NCBI GenBank assembly: GCA_022496805.1
Contig: CM040092.1
Location: 15,518,113 to 15,582,112, forward strand
Source: Pohlia nutans
Lineage: Eukaryota > Streptophyta > Bryopsida > Bryales > Mniaceae
DNA: 64,000 nt
Reading direction: 5' to 3'
The stretch's first letter is position 1; each line of letters opens with the position of its first letter. Positions 10,738 through 22,589 of this stretch are shown piece after piece. The notes under the pieces are model-generated. The model worked only from the letters and a program-made list of their open reading frames with translations. It was not told where the DNA came from and did no database searches. The translations under genes and the position numbers were made by a program.

Positions 10738-11293
10738 ATGAAACACATTGTATTGGGTATTTTAGCATCTTATTAGCATCTTATTTTAGCCATAACCTTG
10801 TGCTTATGGCCAGTTTTACCAAAATCAAACATAAATAATTAATTTTGTATTTTATACAAATTATGGAAGATTATTAGTGACGTACTATATATATTTATAT
10901 ATATATTATCGTATATGATGAATATTAGGAATTTATTTGCATAGATTTGATTTAAAAATTATACTAATATGTAATCTATGTACGTACGTCCATGAGAAAG
11001 ATATACTTTATCATGCGTTTTTTCATTCATTTAGAAATTTAATACTTTTGTACAAATATATGGATGTGTGTGTATCATCGTCATTCCAAAATCCAAGATT
11101 AGATTTGGAATTGAATAGAATCATGGAGAAATAATACCCATCAATGTAAATGCTTTCAAGTGAGAGGACAAGGTACATGGCCTAGAGTACCAAGTGCTCT
11201 CAAGGGTATTCTAGGTACTTTGAATGAATGGCGGCTCACATGAGAGTGCAATTCATTTCAAATACTCTCCTCCTTCCACATTTCAATATTTGA
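10738..11293. other. AT-rich DNA, no gene seen
   Basis: There are A/T stretches, a TATATA run at 10889-10908 and nothing coding. The 11160-11280 part has moderate composition and could be the upstream region of the ORF at 11416. Confidence 0.4.
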
Positions 11294-11415
11294 ATGTGTG
11301 AGCTTCTTCTCCTACCTCATTCACTTCTTTCCCTTCCTCATTCACTTCCTCCTTGTTTTTCCTTCTTCACAACCTTCCTCCTCCATAACTTTGAAGTTTT
11401 TGCAAAGCTTTTACC

Positions 11416-11886
11416 ATGGATTCTAGACACCCAACCCATGGAGTTCTTTCTCTCCCTCCTCGTCCTATGTGTTTGGGCTCATTGACCGGGTACTTGTGGT
11501 TTGTTTACAATTCGGATGCATGTCGATGGAACAAAACTCTTCTTCCTCATCCATTGTTGCAAAGGATTTTTAGTGGCGTAGATGATTTCTTTTGGAACTA
11601 CCACTGTGACGAAGAGATGTCACGGTTGGAGGCTCATTCTGGTGTTTCATATGTTGAAGTGGCAGGAATTGTGAACCGTCCTTCCACAGATTTACTTCGC
11701 GGCGTGGCGGTGATAAGAAAGGATTGCGGGTGCGTGCAACTTGACTTTTGTGATTATTCTCTCATAGAATCAAATGGTAGTAGGAGCAAGCAAGTGATTG
11801 ATATATCATCGGACAAATCTCACCCTGTCATGGCGGAAGTTGGAGAATCGGATGCCGCACCGGTGGGGAGCAACCGCCAATTTTAG
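11416..11886 (+). CDS. Unrecognised 156-residue protein
   Basis: The ATG sits in a good context (TTACCATGG) after a CT-rich leader (11300-11400) and opens a 156-codon frame. Composition is richer in GC than the flanks, consistent with coding sequence. The product has no signal peptide or membrane span. It contains Cys/Asp-rich stretches (CGCVQLDFCDYS) and an acidic C-terminus ending SNRQF. I recognise no family. It could be a small gene or one exon of a larger relic. The following kilobase has similar composition but no long frame. Confidence 0.35.
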   Translation: MDSRHPTHGVLSLPPRPMCLGSLTGYLWFVYNSDACRWNKTLLPHPLLQRIFSGVDDFFWNYHCDEEMSRLEAHSGVSYVEVAGIVNRPSTDLLRGVAVIRKDCGCVQLDFCDYSLIESNGSRSKQVIDISSDKSHPVMAEVGESDAAPVGSNRQF

Positions 11887-12805
11887 TTTTCACTTACGCA
11901 GCACCTCTCGGAAGTTGTTATTGGCGGCGGATTTTGAGATTGCAGCGGCGGGTTTTTAATTTGCAGAGGCAGTAATTTTGCGTTTTTCATAGCGGCATTG
12001 TGAATTTGTAGGGACTAAAGTTTTAGAATTCTGAAGTTCAGAAGTACAGACTGTAAATATTTTGTTGGCCAGTTTGGTGGTCTGACCACAGTAGTCAGTA
12101 GCATGTAATTCTTTTTTATATATAGTACTCTGCCAGTTGCACAGTGGCGGACTGATTTGCATTAATGTGCGGAAAACCGTTGAGGGCTGACTGTAGACTA
12201 GGATGCTATTTTAGAAAGGCATCCAAGAGGGCGAAAACTTTTTGCGCTTCTTCTTACTTCTCTTTCCCGCGCGCTCTCAAACTGTCTCTCATTTTCGCAT
12301 TGTCCTCCGCGATCATTCTTGTCTCTCGTGCTTGTAGATTCCCCTCCTTGTTGTTGCTTGTCTAGGGTAGAAGTGTGGTGAACTCTATTGCGTGGCTGGA
12401 GCGTTGCAAATTGTAAGTTGAGATGTCGTTTTGCGCCACATTCTGCCGCAGTGGGTTTTCAAGAGGTTGTAGAGTGCGACAGGTTCTTGTTTTCGGATTT
12501 TCTAGCATTGCGTTCAATTCTGTAGTTCAGTTCAGTGGTTAATTCTGTAGTTCATTGGTTTTCTGCATTCAGTGGTTGATTAGTTAAGGTGTTGGCGTGC
12601 AAATTGTTGGGGTGCAAATTGTAGCGATTGCTTTCATGCGTTCTTTTTAATTGTGTCCGCCATTGCTTATAACCCAAACTTACGTTGGCTATGCAAATTG
12701 GAATGCATTGTGATCCAATGCATTGAGGTGATTGTGTATTAATTTTGTAACTCGTGATTTTATGGAATTGAACTGTTCATGTCCTCCATCGTCATAAGGG
12801 TGTTG
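11887..12805 (+). other. Moderate-GC DNA without a clear gene
   Basis: Composition resembles a plant UTR/leader: CT-rich at 12240-12320 and GTTCAGTGGTT-type short repeats at 12520-12580. A 66-codon frame at 12165-12365 is rich in Leu, Ser and Ala but has no family support. It may be the 3' UTR of the preceding ORF or a leader of a lost gene. Confidence 0.3.
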
Positions 12806-12811
12806 ATTATG

Positions 12812-13859
12812 CTATCCTCGACTCGAGGATAAGTTCAGTCGTCCCTTGGTACCGTTTGAGCGATGCAGAAAGGATTATCTTCGAGTTGGAGATAAAATGT
12901 AGATATTCGATGAGAAACCCTATATAAGGAATACGGTGGTTGACACAGCGTGACACTTTAGTCTCAGGACCTTTTATCTTCGAGTCGAAGATAAGTACTA
13001 CGGAATCTACGACATGATTCATATAGTTATAATTATCTTCGGGTCGAAGATAAGTTGTGAATATACTTTGTGAAAGATCAAATATACCAGCCCCTTCTAC
13101 AGAGGTTCTGATATACCAAAAGGGACTGAACCATTTATCCTCGACTCGAGGATAAGTCACTTGGATTACTCATACGAAGTGAGATATGCGGATACAGTTA
13201 TCTTCGAGTCGAGGATAGGTTTATTGACATAAAAAGAAGGTAATAAAATAGGCCACCGAGGTGATGAGCTGTACCAATAACTTATCTTCGACTCGAGGAT
13301 AAATAGAGCGGTTCCGGATATTACATGACTTATACATATCCTGTTATCTTCGAGTCGAAGATAACGTGTTCACAACACCAATGTCTGATCAATTATAGTA
13401 GCCGATGTCTGACATTAGACAAGAGCTGAAGCATTACAGGACTATTTATCCTCGAGTCGAGGATAAACTCGATGGGGACATCTTATCCTCCTAAAATTTA
13501 AAGCAACAGTTCGATCACATCAGGCACGGTATCATTAGTATGCGAAACCCATATCCTCATGTCGAGGATAATGATCACTTTGACACACATAGACGCTGAT
13601 TTCTCTTAGAGAAGAGAGGAAGATCTTCAGGTTTTGAACGGTCTATGCACGGACCCTACATGGAATGAAATCCAGTCGAGTCTGTCGCACAGTTATCCTC
13701 GACTCGAGGATACTTTAAAGGGTATTTCACCACGTGGACATGAGAATACTTGTGTTTGGACCCGTATTGACACATTATCATTTTGTCTTAGGCGTATCAA
13801 ATTTTAGGGATTGCTTCCGTTATTCAGATCCGTCTATATTATCCTCAACTCGAGGATAA
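12812..13859. repeat. Second cluster: 12 spaced palindromes in unique DNA
   Basis: Copies start at 12812, 12875, 12974, 13033, 13135, 13198, 13282, 13344, 13446, 13551, 13693 and 13839. Start-to-start distances are 63, 99, 59, 102, 63, 84, 62, 102, 105, 142 and 146. Several are perfect, with 10 base arms around one central base. The spacers do not resemble each other. No open frame of note is present, so this is not a coding repeat. Confidence 0.92.
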
Positions 13860-14277
13860 TAGTTCGCACTTCTTTCACACCCTTATCATACCGCTTATTG
13901 TCTGATACATGATCTGTCTTGTGACAGAATGGAGACACACGCTCATGTTAAGGTTGTTTCTAGGAACCGATCTTACAAAATTGTAGGAAAACTTCTCTCA
14001 ATAACACTTGACTTAGTCTAGCAGTAGAGATTGAGAGTAGTCAGTAGAAAGATGGAACATGATGAGGTAGAATCCAGAGTTGATGAGGGAGAAGACTAGT
14101 CTACTGCCAGTCGACTCTACAAACCAACAAGCTGCTGTGACTAGCGTGGATTCTACACCAGTATCAATGCATGAACATAAATATCACCCTAGTCTAGACA
14201 AGCATACAAACATGATTCCAACACACAAGAAGATTGAGACAAAGAGAATACAACGGTGGCTGCCGGTAAGGAAGATG

Positions 14278-15304
14278 TACAGTGGGGTCCAAGGTAGAAT
14301 GGCGTTTTTGGTTTCGCAGTGGGAAAAAATTCAAGTCTGCCCACTTTGAAAGCATCTAGAGAGATCAAAAATTAGTATTTTACCTTGAAATTTTTACCAT
14401 GAACTTAATATCAAGTCGTTAGTATGCCTACCAAATTTCAAAGCCAAATAATTCATCAAAACAAATTTATTCAAAATCTATCAACATTGGTAGTTATTCA
14501 CTGCTGCCAACTTTGACAGCCTCCCCAAGATTGAATTATTATTTTTTTGCCATGAAATTCTCGGAAAAGAAACCTCTTTTTGTTAACAACATATGATAAA
14601 AATTTCAAGACCAAAAGATTAATGCAAAAAAAGATAATAAAAATCTACCAACATGTGTTGTTGTGGGATACAATGGGGAAACCATTTCATTCCTACCAAC
14701 TTTGAATACCGCCAACTTTGAAAGCCTCCCGAGAGCTCAAAAATTGGTATTTTACCACGAAAGTTTTACCAAAGAAATATCTTTAAGTGAATTATATGTA
14801 TGCCAAATTTCAAGGCCAAAATATTCACCCAAAAAAAGTTATCCATAATCTACCAAAATAGTAATCAAAGTTCGTAGCAATGAAATGGTTTCCCCCATTG
14901 TTTCCCACAACTACACATGTTGGTAGATTGGGAATATCTTTTTTTTCACTAATCTTTTAGACTTGATATTTTTACCATATATTACTAACACAAATTTGTT
15001 TCTACCAAAAAAATATCAAAGTAAGGAATTTGTTTTTCAATTCTCGGGAGGCTGTCGAAGTTGGTAGGAGTGAAACTTTTTCCACAGCTACCTATATTGG
15101 TAGATTTTGAATAACTTTGTTTTGGTGAATTATTTGGCTTTGAAATTTGGTAGGCATACTAACAACTTGATTTCAGGTTCATGGAAAAAAATTTCAAGGT
15201 AAAATACCAATTTTTGAGCTCTCGGGAGGCTTTCAAAGTTGGCAGTACTAAAAAGTTTCTCACTGCGAAACCAAAAACGCCATTCCACCTTGGACCCCAC
15301 TGTA
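14278..15304. mobile_element. Mariner-like foldback MITE, copy 1 (1023 bp)
   Basis: TA at 14278-14279 and 15303-15304 flanks an element starting CAGTGGGGTCCAAGG and ending in its reverse complement. The terminal inverted repeat is about 45 bases. The interior is built from repeated blocks (CTTTGAAAGCCTCCCGAGAG, AAAAATTGGTATTTTACC) in both orientations, so the whole element can fold. Copy 2 is at 48809-49840. The TA duplication and CAGTGG terminus indicate Tc1/mariner mobilisation. Confidence 0.85.
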
Positions 15305-15378
15305 CAATATGAATAGCAACACCCCTCTCAAAGAGAGGGGAAGTACATATAGGTGGCTGGTCTGACAGTAGTGTCAAA

Positions 15379-15480
15379 CCTGGTCGACCGGGTCATTGGG
15401 GTCGACCAGTCTATACCCGCCTGTTCTACCGGGTATCGCCTACCGGGTCTATACCTACCGGGTATAGACTAGCCTACACT
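15379..15480. repeat. GC-rich inverted and direct repeats (GGTCGACC, CTACCGGGTATAG)
   Basis: CTGGTCGACC and GGTCGACCAG form a 10 base inverted repeat at 15380-15409. CTACCGGGTAT-like units then recur three to four times up to 15475. The block sits just 5' of the DUF7869-type frame and may mark the terminus of that element. Confidence 0.6.
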
Positions 15481-15499
15481 TAGCCTAAGGGAATATCCA

Positions 15500-18400
15500 A
15501 CGAATATTCGATTAACAGCTCATCCAGAGTTCGAGATAAGGGTGCCAACCCTACCGCCGGGAGTGGCAGCATGTGATGGTGTCCCACGTTCATCGTGGAA
15601 CACGAAGTGCGTTACGATCACCAACGCGGATGAGATCGATGTTGCAAGCGGTATCTGCCATTGCGTTGACCCGAAGCTTGTGATTGACACAGACGGTTAT
15701 CTTCTCGGCGATGAACGCGTAACGATTCACATTGCAGAATTGCTCGTTGAGGAGGAGGTTCCGTCCGTATGGATGTGGTCCATGCGATCTTGGCATATCT
15801 CTAGAGTCTACCTGAACGGAGCCAGCTTGTACGATCACGAGCAAACTATCATATACCATGCAACGTTGAATGCCTCTAGGAGGCGTGTCCAAAAAAGAGT
15901 TCGGCCTTACGAGACCTCTCGCGAGGGAAGAGAGCCCCATGCTCCTCCCAAGAAGGAGTTATTACTTTCTACCCAGTCAATTAACGTTGTGTCGAGCAAA
16001 GTCTCTTGTCCTCTAAATTGCGTACAACCGTTTCCGCGGACAAAAATCCAAGCCCTTCGCACCCAACTATACATAATGGGTAACGTATACTTCCGAAAGC
16101 ATCTGTTGCTCGAAGTGCACCGTCAAATTCACCGAGATGCAAGCGGGAAAGAGATGATTACCTTGGAAGGAATTGAGGTTTGCCCTACAGCATGGTGTCT
16201 CATTCATTCGGTGTCGAGAGCTACATTCCATCGGTACAAGGGTCGAGCAAAATCAGGTGTGTGCCCAAAGCCACATGGTAACCTCGGGACAAAGAAGCCG
16301 TGCTTGCAAACATTGCAAGCCACTGCCACTCTCCGAACCCTGCTCGAGAATACTGCAGATCAGATGCCTCACAAGTCCAAAACACTTCCGTCTGGTGAGA
16401 AAGTCGTATCCATGTGTCTGCCGTCGTCTTTTTGGTGGAACGAGACATTGCCTTTGATCAACGAAGTCAACGCACACTTTGATTTGCCGAATGTGTCATC
16501 GAGCGGACTGAGTAGAATTCGGAGTGAGTCTTTTCCTGAATTTGCACCAAAGCCTCGTGGGGATAGTTTTTTTCGATGTGGGACTTGCAATAGGATTTAA
16601 CAGCTCTGTTTCGCTTGCACGCCAGGATCTCGTTTGTCCCTTCTATGGACTACGAAGCTCAAGGCGCACATAAATGAACAAAAGGCTCACAGAGAGCTCT
16701 ATTATGGTAATAGGGATCAGTCTGAGAAATACCCGAACAAAATGCTTACCGTAATCCATGACAAAATGGACCACTCGAAGACGGCCTCGTCGCATTATTA
16801 TCACAAGAGCAAGGCAGTTGATTCCTTCATGAAGTTGCCAGTCGCGGTCACTAGAATGATTGCGCATGGCCATGGAGACATTAGATATGCACATTATGGC
16901 CTAGACATTTACCCGAGTGATTCGAATCATACCGTGGGTTCAATTGCACAATTACTACGGGATCTCGAGAAGCCGCCGAAGTATTCAACGCGGGAGTTGT
17001 TCACTGGGGGTAGGTCTTTTGATCTCTCCAAGGCCTTGTTGCAAGGTTCGGAGATTTGCTTGAAATCCCTCCCTCCTCCACGGGAACCGGTCATCGCGGA
17101 ACCACTCCCTCCGACTTTAACTCTTCAACTTGATAACGCGTGTGGAGACAACAAGAATCGATGAGTCTTTGCATTTTTCTCCCACCTTGTACACAAAAGG
17201 CGTCTTCCGCAAGATATTCATCAATTTTCTCATCGTGGGGCACACTCATGATGACATCGATGCCTTCTTTGGTCGATGGAGCTGTAGATTGAGGGAAAAC
17301 GACTACCCTACGATTCCCAAGTTCATGAAGTCTTTCATGGATACTGAATCTCAGTCTGTTATTCCGCACCTTATCAAGGAAGTCCCAAACTTCAAAGGGT
17401 TCGTTGAAGGGTACTTGTGCACAGGTAATGACGCTTTGCAAGGTCATACCAATGCCCAGCAATTCAAGCTCTATAAAGATTCCAACGGGTGGCCTTTAAT
17501 GCAGTACAAAATTCTTTGTACAGACAGCGACTGGTTGCCAAAGGAGGGTGGGGGAATTTGCTTGTGGAAGCACTAGTAGAAAACATGGTCGAAAAGAACT
17601 GTAGCCAAAATCGGCTGCGGTTCTTTTGACCACCCTGATCTGCAGTCGCTAAACAACTGCAGATTTGTTTTTTTAGATTTGCGACTGCAATTTTAATCAT
17701 TTAGGAGCGTGTAATATACCGTTAGAAAGGTATTCTCAAGACCTTTCCAACGGTATATTACACGCCCTGAAATTCTTAAAATTGCAGTCGTAAATCAAAA
17801 AAGAAAAATTTGCAGTCGCTAAGCGACTGCAGATCAGGGTGGTCAAAAGAACCGCAGCTGATTTTGGCTGCGGTTCTTTTTGACCATGTTTTCTACTAGT
17901 GAAGGAGACTGCAGATGGACGGCCAATGGTGCCGAGTGGAGAGCCTCGCCCACTGGCCTCCAATCAAATGCGATGCCTTGATAAGATTTGCAAAGGCCTC
18001 GATGGATTCATCGCTCTATGGGGCACTATAGCTAATGAAGATTTGTCTGGAGAATTCAGGAGGATGAATGAGCCCCTCAAATACTACTGGCGTGGGATGA
18101 GATCTGCTCTAACCACGCCAGTTCCGGCGCGAGAGACTTTGCAAAATGGATTTTGGCCATCTTCGAGATTCGCACCTGAAATGGAGGACCAATTTCTGGA
18201 CGATGGGACAATCCGTGAGGAGTTTGCCGAGGATGCTCCCTTCATTGGTCGTAGGCGTGACCGTCCAGCTCCTTCATTTCGCGTTGGTCGTGATGTGTAC
18301 GGTGGCTATTTCCTCGCGGTGCGCCCTGCTGATGACGACCGCCGACCATTTTGGCTGGCTAAGGCCTTGACGAATCCTGGACATGTGAATTTAATTCAGA

Positions 18401-18540
18401 TGCAGTATTGGACACTGCTTCACGACAACATGTTGATATGGACACATATTGCGGTTGGGATACAAAAGAGGGGAATTCTTGGTGGGAGGATAGGTGTTTC
18501 CAACCAAATTGGTCCCATACAGATTGTATCATGACAGCGT
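15500..18540 (+). pseudogene. DUF7869-type plant mobile-element protein, broken
   Basis: A long frame runs from about 15500 (352 codons from 15542) and continues past TAA at 16598-16600, TGA at 17162-17164 and a frameshift near 17185. Diagnostic blocks in order are SFYR/SRATFHRY with HGNLGTKKP, CGTCNRI and LCFACTPG (paired Cys), IHDKMDHSKT, LQLDNACGDNKNR, VGHTHDDIDAFFGRWS and FRRMNEPLKYYWRGM. LDN...KN followed by HTHDDID is the hallmark of the DUF7869 family of mobile-element proteins of plants and animals; the conserved Asp residues suggest a DDE-like nuclease, which is inference. A CACTA-type MITE at 17571-17901 splits it, and the frame is continuous again if the MITE and one AAG copy are disregarded. 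The TAA could be CAA mutated by C-to-T. Confidence 0.75.
17568..17904. mobile_element. CACTA-type foldback MITE (331 bp) inside the DUF7869 gene
   Basis: The element starts CACTAGTAGAAAACATGGTC at 17571 and ends with the reverse complement at 17901. It is flanked by AAG at 17568-17570 and 17902-17904. A 3 bp duplication and CACTA termini are typical of En/Spm-type elements. The two halves are complementary over most of their length (GCGGTTCTTTTGACCACC, CTGCAGTCGCTAA), so it could form a long hairpin. It has no coding capacity. Confidence 0.9.
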
Positions 18541-20890
18541 GGAAGCCGCGTACAAGAAAAGAGACTTCCGATCCAAGGATTAAAATTCCTCAAACACAAA
18601 TCAACATCATCAAAGCATCTATAGACTCCTATGTATCAAATTCCGTGAGTGAGGCATCCCCGCCTCGTGAATTATTTGTATCTAGGCGTATGTGTAGTAG
18701 GGATTTGTAGTGATTCATGTAGTGTGTGGATCTAGATGTAAACCGGTATGTAATACTACAATGGCGATGTCTTTATTGTAGAACATTCTATTACATTTAT
18801 TGAAATTTACCGAGGAGCCTATGCACTATGGATTTTGAATTTTGTATATTGGTAGTGCTATAACATTGCATGTATGAATGGTAGGACCATATTTTTCATT
18901 GATAGCTCAATTTATTTAGGACCTCAATGGAAAGTGTCATTCCATTTGATTAAGTCATTGTTGACTGGGACAAGAATATTATAATTGCCTTAGTTATGCT
19001 TCGTACCAGCATTGAGGATGGTTCTGTAGTCTTAATCGTTGGGTCAACAGTCCCAATATTCAGCAAAGAAATGCAACATAGATGTCTGGACTTCAACAAT
19101 ATAAAATGACTACTCTTAATTTAATAGATGAATATGAGTGATCCAACGTAGTTAAGTCTCAATTTAATGAGTTGTCTCAATATAATGAACGCTTATTATC
19201 TTCCAGATTTGGGGTCATAATTAAAATGAGACAGCGCATTGTGTCATTTTAATGAATGTTGCCTTAAAAATCCAAAGTGGAAAGTAACCTCTAATCCATA
19301 CATCGCATACCAATTTCCTAAGTTCACACTTTGTTGTTTCTAGATTCGGCTCATGAGCTCACCCAAAACCACCAACTATTTCTTCGCAATGCTTGGCATG
19401 CCATTGCTTTACTTGAATAGTGAAATTGGTGGTTTTGAATCTCAACTATGGTGGCCCCAAGAAAGCTATACATGTCATAATTGGGAGAGGTGGTGGTTTT
19501 AGGACATCCTACCTTATAGTTGGTAATGCACTTGCATGTGTAGCATGTTAAATTATTGCTAAATTGGCCGATGAAACCATAGTTTTCGCATGTGAATCCT
19601 TTTTGAAGTGGATGGAATTATGTGATAATGCCTTTTAAGTTTAGAAAAAATACAATTTTAGGGGTGAATGAACTTAAGATACAATTCTAGAGGCTTTAAA
19701 ATTAGATTATTGTTTTATCCTTGATATTGTTCACTTGACTCTATATAAATTGGGTAGAAATGTGTTTATGAGAAATCTAAATGGTAAAATACCATTAATT
19801 ATAGTTCTTTATGAGTCATTTTAATGCCATTAACACTCTGTATACCATGGTATGACTTATCGAAATCATTAGTTCTCCATTGTCCAATTAAATACTCCAA
19901 AAGTAATTATTTCCTACAATAACATCACTTATGATATAATTGTTCATTATCATAATATATTCACAACAAAGCATAGAAGATACAGTCATTAAAATGTTTG
20001 GATATATTTTTAGATATAAATTTATTGTATGATTTACATGATACAATTGCACATGAAAAAAAAAGAAAAAAAAAGAAAAAAGAAAAACTTGATTACTTAT
20101 TGTATGAATCAATTCATTGATTTTCAATTGCACATGAAAAATCTTGGAAAGAACTCCAATACCAATATTTGATTTAGAATTTATTTTTTGGCTATTGAAA
20201 TGAAATTTCTATATTACCAACAACTCCAAAATAAATTAAAATTGCACTCTTCAATTATGTAGGCTTAGAAAATAATTTTGTAAATTACTAACAAAATTTT
20301 GCAAGCTATTACACAAACATTTTATTATAGTATGATATGTTTGATAAAATATAAATTAGTGAAATCCACCCACCTCCCTTACACATGACTTACTGGTAGT
20401 TACCCCAAACTTAAAGCTCACTTTACTTGTGGCTTACTTTACTTGGGGCTTACTACTTAGTTGAATCTCATTCATTAATTCACGACCATTAGATATAAAT
20501 TAACTTGCATCTAAGAGTCACAAATAAATAGACCAGCAAGGCTGTTTGTTTACATGGCTATTCATTTACATGTATAGACTTTCCACATAACACACAAGTG
20601 AATATCTATAGATGGCTATGAGGGTATATAATCATGGAAGTTCTTTTGCCATATGCATCTGGTTACTTGTCTACTATGAAAGTAATTCTAGCTTGTTATA
20701 TGTGTGTGAGAGATTTTCAGAGTTTGTGAGGTTACTTGTTTGCTTTAAAAGGAATTTTAGCCTGCTATATGTGTATATGAGATTTTTAGAGCTTGTAAAG
20801 TATATGGTGATGTGGAACTAAAGCAAAGTGCAACATGACTAAGTCTGGTGGAACTACAAGTCAAGTAATTTAATTTATGATTGCAATTGG
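18541..20890. other. AT-rich DNA with no supported gene
   Basis: The first part (18541-18710) extends the element 3' region with a 100-codon frame of no recognised family. The rest is AT-rich with (A)nG runs at 20056-20090. No coding, RNA or terminal repeat structure was found. Confidence 0.45.
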
Positions 20891-20896
20891 ACTCTT

Positions 20897-21400
20897 TCAT
20901 CTCTCCCTTTGATTTGTATGTATGGTGTAGGGTTTGATTTCCTTCAGGGTTCGGTTTCTCGCTACAGCCCTTGCCATTAAGCGTCTCTCAAAGTTGCTAC
21001 AAAAGTAATCGTAAGGAATTTGAAAGACCTCATCACCCACTTCTAGCTTCTCCAATAACATGTTAGACTCTACCAACTTCACTAGAAGATTCTCGAAAAC
21101 CTCGTTATTATCATAGGCCTTCGGAGCGGAGCTCAAAAGCACCAGCTTCTTGAGGCCCGTATTCGCTTTGCTCTACACCCTAACCTTATTGGGCATGAAA
21201 GGGCGGAGAATCGTCTGCAGTACTTTGGGTGCAGCATAAATCCGCAGAGTACACGACCTCAGAGTAGTGTTTCCGGAGAACAACCTGTGAACCGTCGAGA
21301 CGGTCCACTTTGGGGGTAAACTTTTACCGCTAGAGTTTTGAGTTATTTTGCATTTTATATTTGTCGAACCGGGGCATTTTAGCCAATTAGACAATTTCCC
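20897..21400 (-). pseudogene. LRR-like protein fragment, C-terminal part
   Basis: The minus frame encodes LFSGNTTLRSCTLRIYAAPKV, then after a TAG reads TGLKKLVLLSSAPKA and CSNFERRLMARAVARNRTLKEIKP. L..C.L..., LKKLVL and N.TLKEI patterns resemble leucine-rich-repeat segments. It may be the downstream part of the protein whose upstream part is at 24155-24721, with 2.7 kb of unrelated DNA between. That join is inference; no good GT-AG pair was found at the junction. Confidence 0.35.
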
Positions 21401-21479
21401 GCTTTGTGTGCATTTAGGTTTGGTATTGATTGCCCTATTTTATTATGCCGTTTTGTCTAGGTAATTTGGGTTGTTTATT

Positions 21480-22200
21480 TATTTCTAACTATTTAACCGT
21501 TGGATTTTGGGCGTTTGAACCATTTGCCCTATTATTTTATTCTATTGTTATGATCTATTATTGTGGCCTATTATTCTAATCCATTCTTTTAGTCTCATTT
21601 ATTAGTCCATTCTATTAGTTTATTTTAGTCTATTATTTTGGATTATTATTTTAGTCTATTATTCTCCTATTATTTTAGTGTATTGTTTTAGCCTATTATT
21701 TCGGTCTATTATTTATTCTATTATTTTAGTCTATTATTTAGTCTACTATTTTAGTTCACTAATTTAGTCTATTATTCTAGTTTATCCATTTGGCCTATTC
21801 GTTTATCTATTATTTTGGTCTATTACTTTATTCTATTATTTTATCCTATCCTTTTATTCTATTGTTTTAGCCGATTATTTATTCTATTATTTAAGCCTAT
21901 TATTTATCCTATCTTTCTAGCCTATTATTTATTCTATCCTTTTAGCCTACGATTTATTCTACCATTTTATCCTATTATTTATTCTATCAATTTAGCCTAT
22001 TATTTATTCTATCCTTTTTAGCCTATTCTTTAGTCTATTCTTTTGGTTCGTTATTTTAGTTGATTATTTGCCTATTATTTTAGTCTATCATTTAGCCTTT
22101 TACTTATATTATCCTTTTAGCTTATTATTTACCCTATCCTTTTAGTCTATTATTTTATTCCATTATTTTAGTTGATTAGTTTAGTGTATTATTTGGACCT
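21480..22200 (+). repeat. Low-complexity CTATTATTTTAGT tract
   Basis: About 700 bases of degenerate 10-14 base units of the form (T/C)CTATTATTTTAGC/T. Frames across it encode only Phe/Tyr/Leu/Ile low-complexity peptides and are not genes. Confidence 0.85.
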
Positions 22201-22589
22201 ATTGGGCTAATTGGATTAGTATTTCCTTTGTAGCTAGTAGTGGAAGAATTAGACTCCCGGTGTTCTATGAGTTTAGTGGGAGTTTAGTTGGGGTTGATTA
22301 GGTTTCATGGATGACAATTCGTGGGATAATTTTTAGGAGAGATGGATGTAGTTTTGGGGTGGGATTTTGAATCCCACCCCTGTCGATAAGCGAGGGTTAG
22401 TTAGTTTTTGTGCGTTTGGAACTTGTGGAGAGAGACGGAGGTTTTTGTAGATCTAGATCTAAGTTTTTGAACTTGGGATTTCTTGAAAAATAGTTTTGGA
22501 CAATAGTTTATTGGAAAATAAAAAGAGATTAATTTAGGATTGTGGAAGGGGAGATTGTAGAGAACTAGGAAAGAATTAGTGTGGTTTTT

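Noticed and set aside
12812..13859. CRISPR-like array (repeats with unique spacers)
   Set aside because: The repeats are short perfect palindromes, spacing is variable (59-146), the DNA is eukaryotic, and there are no cas genes.
16173..16600. Additional frames overlapping the DUF7869 gene (16173-16457 plus; 16221-16590 minus)
   Set aside because: Shadows of the main frame, which has the conserved HGNLG and CGTC blocks.
21815..22021. 68-codon hydrophobic frame that looks like a membrane protein
   Set aside because: Lies wholly in the CTATTATTTTAGT low-complexity tract.
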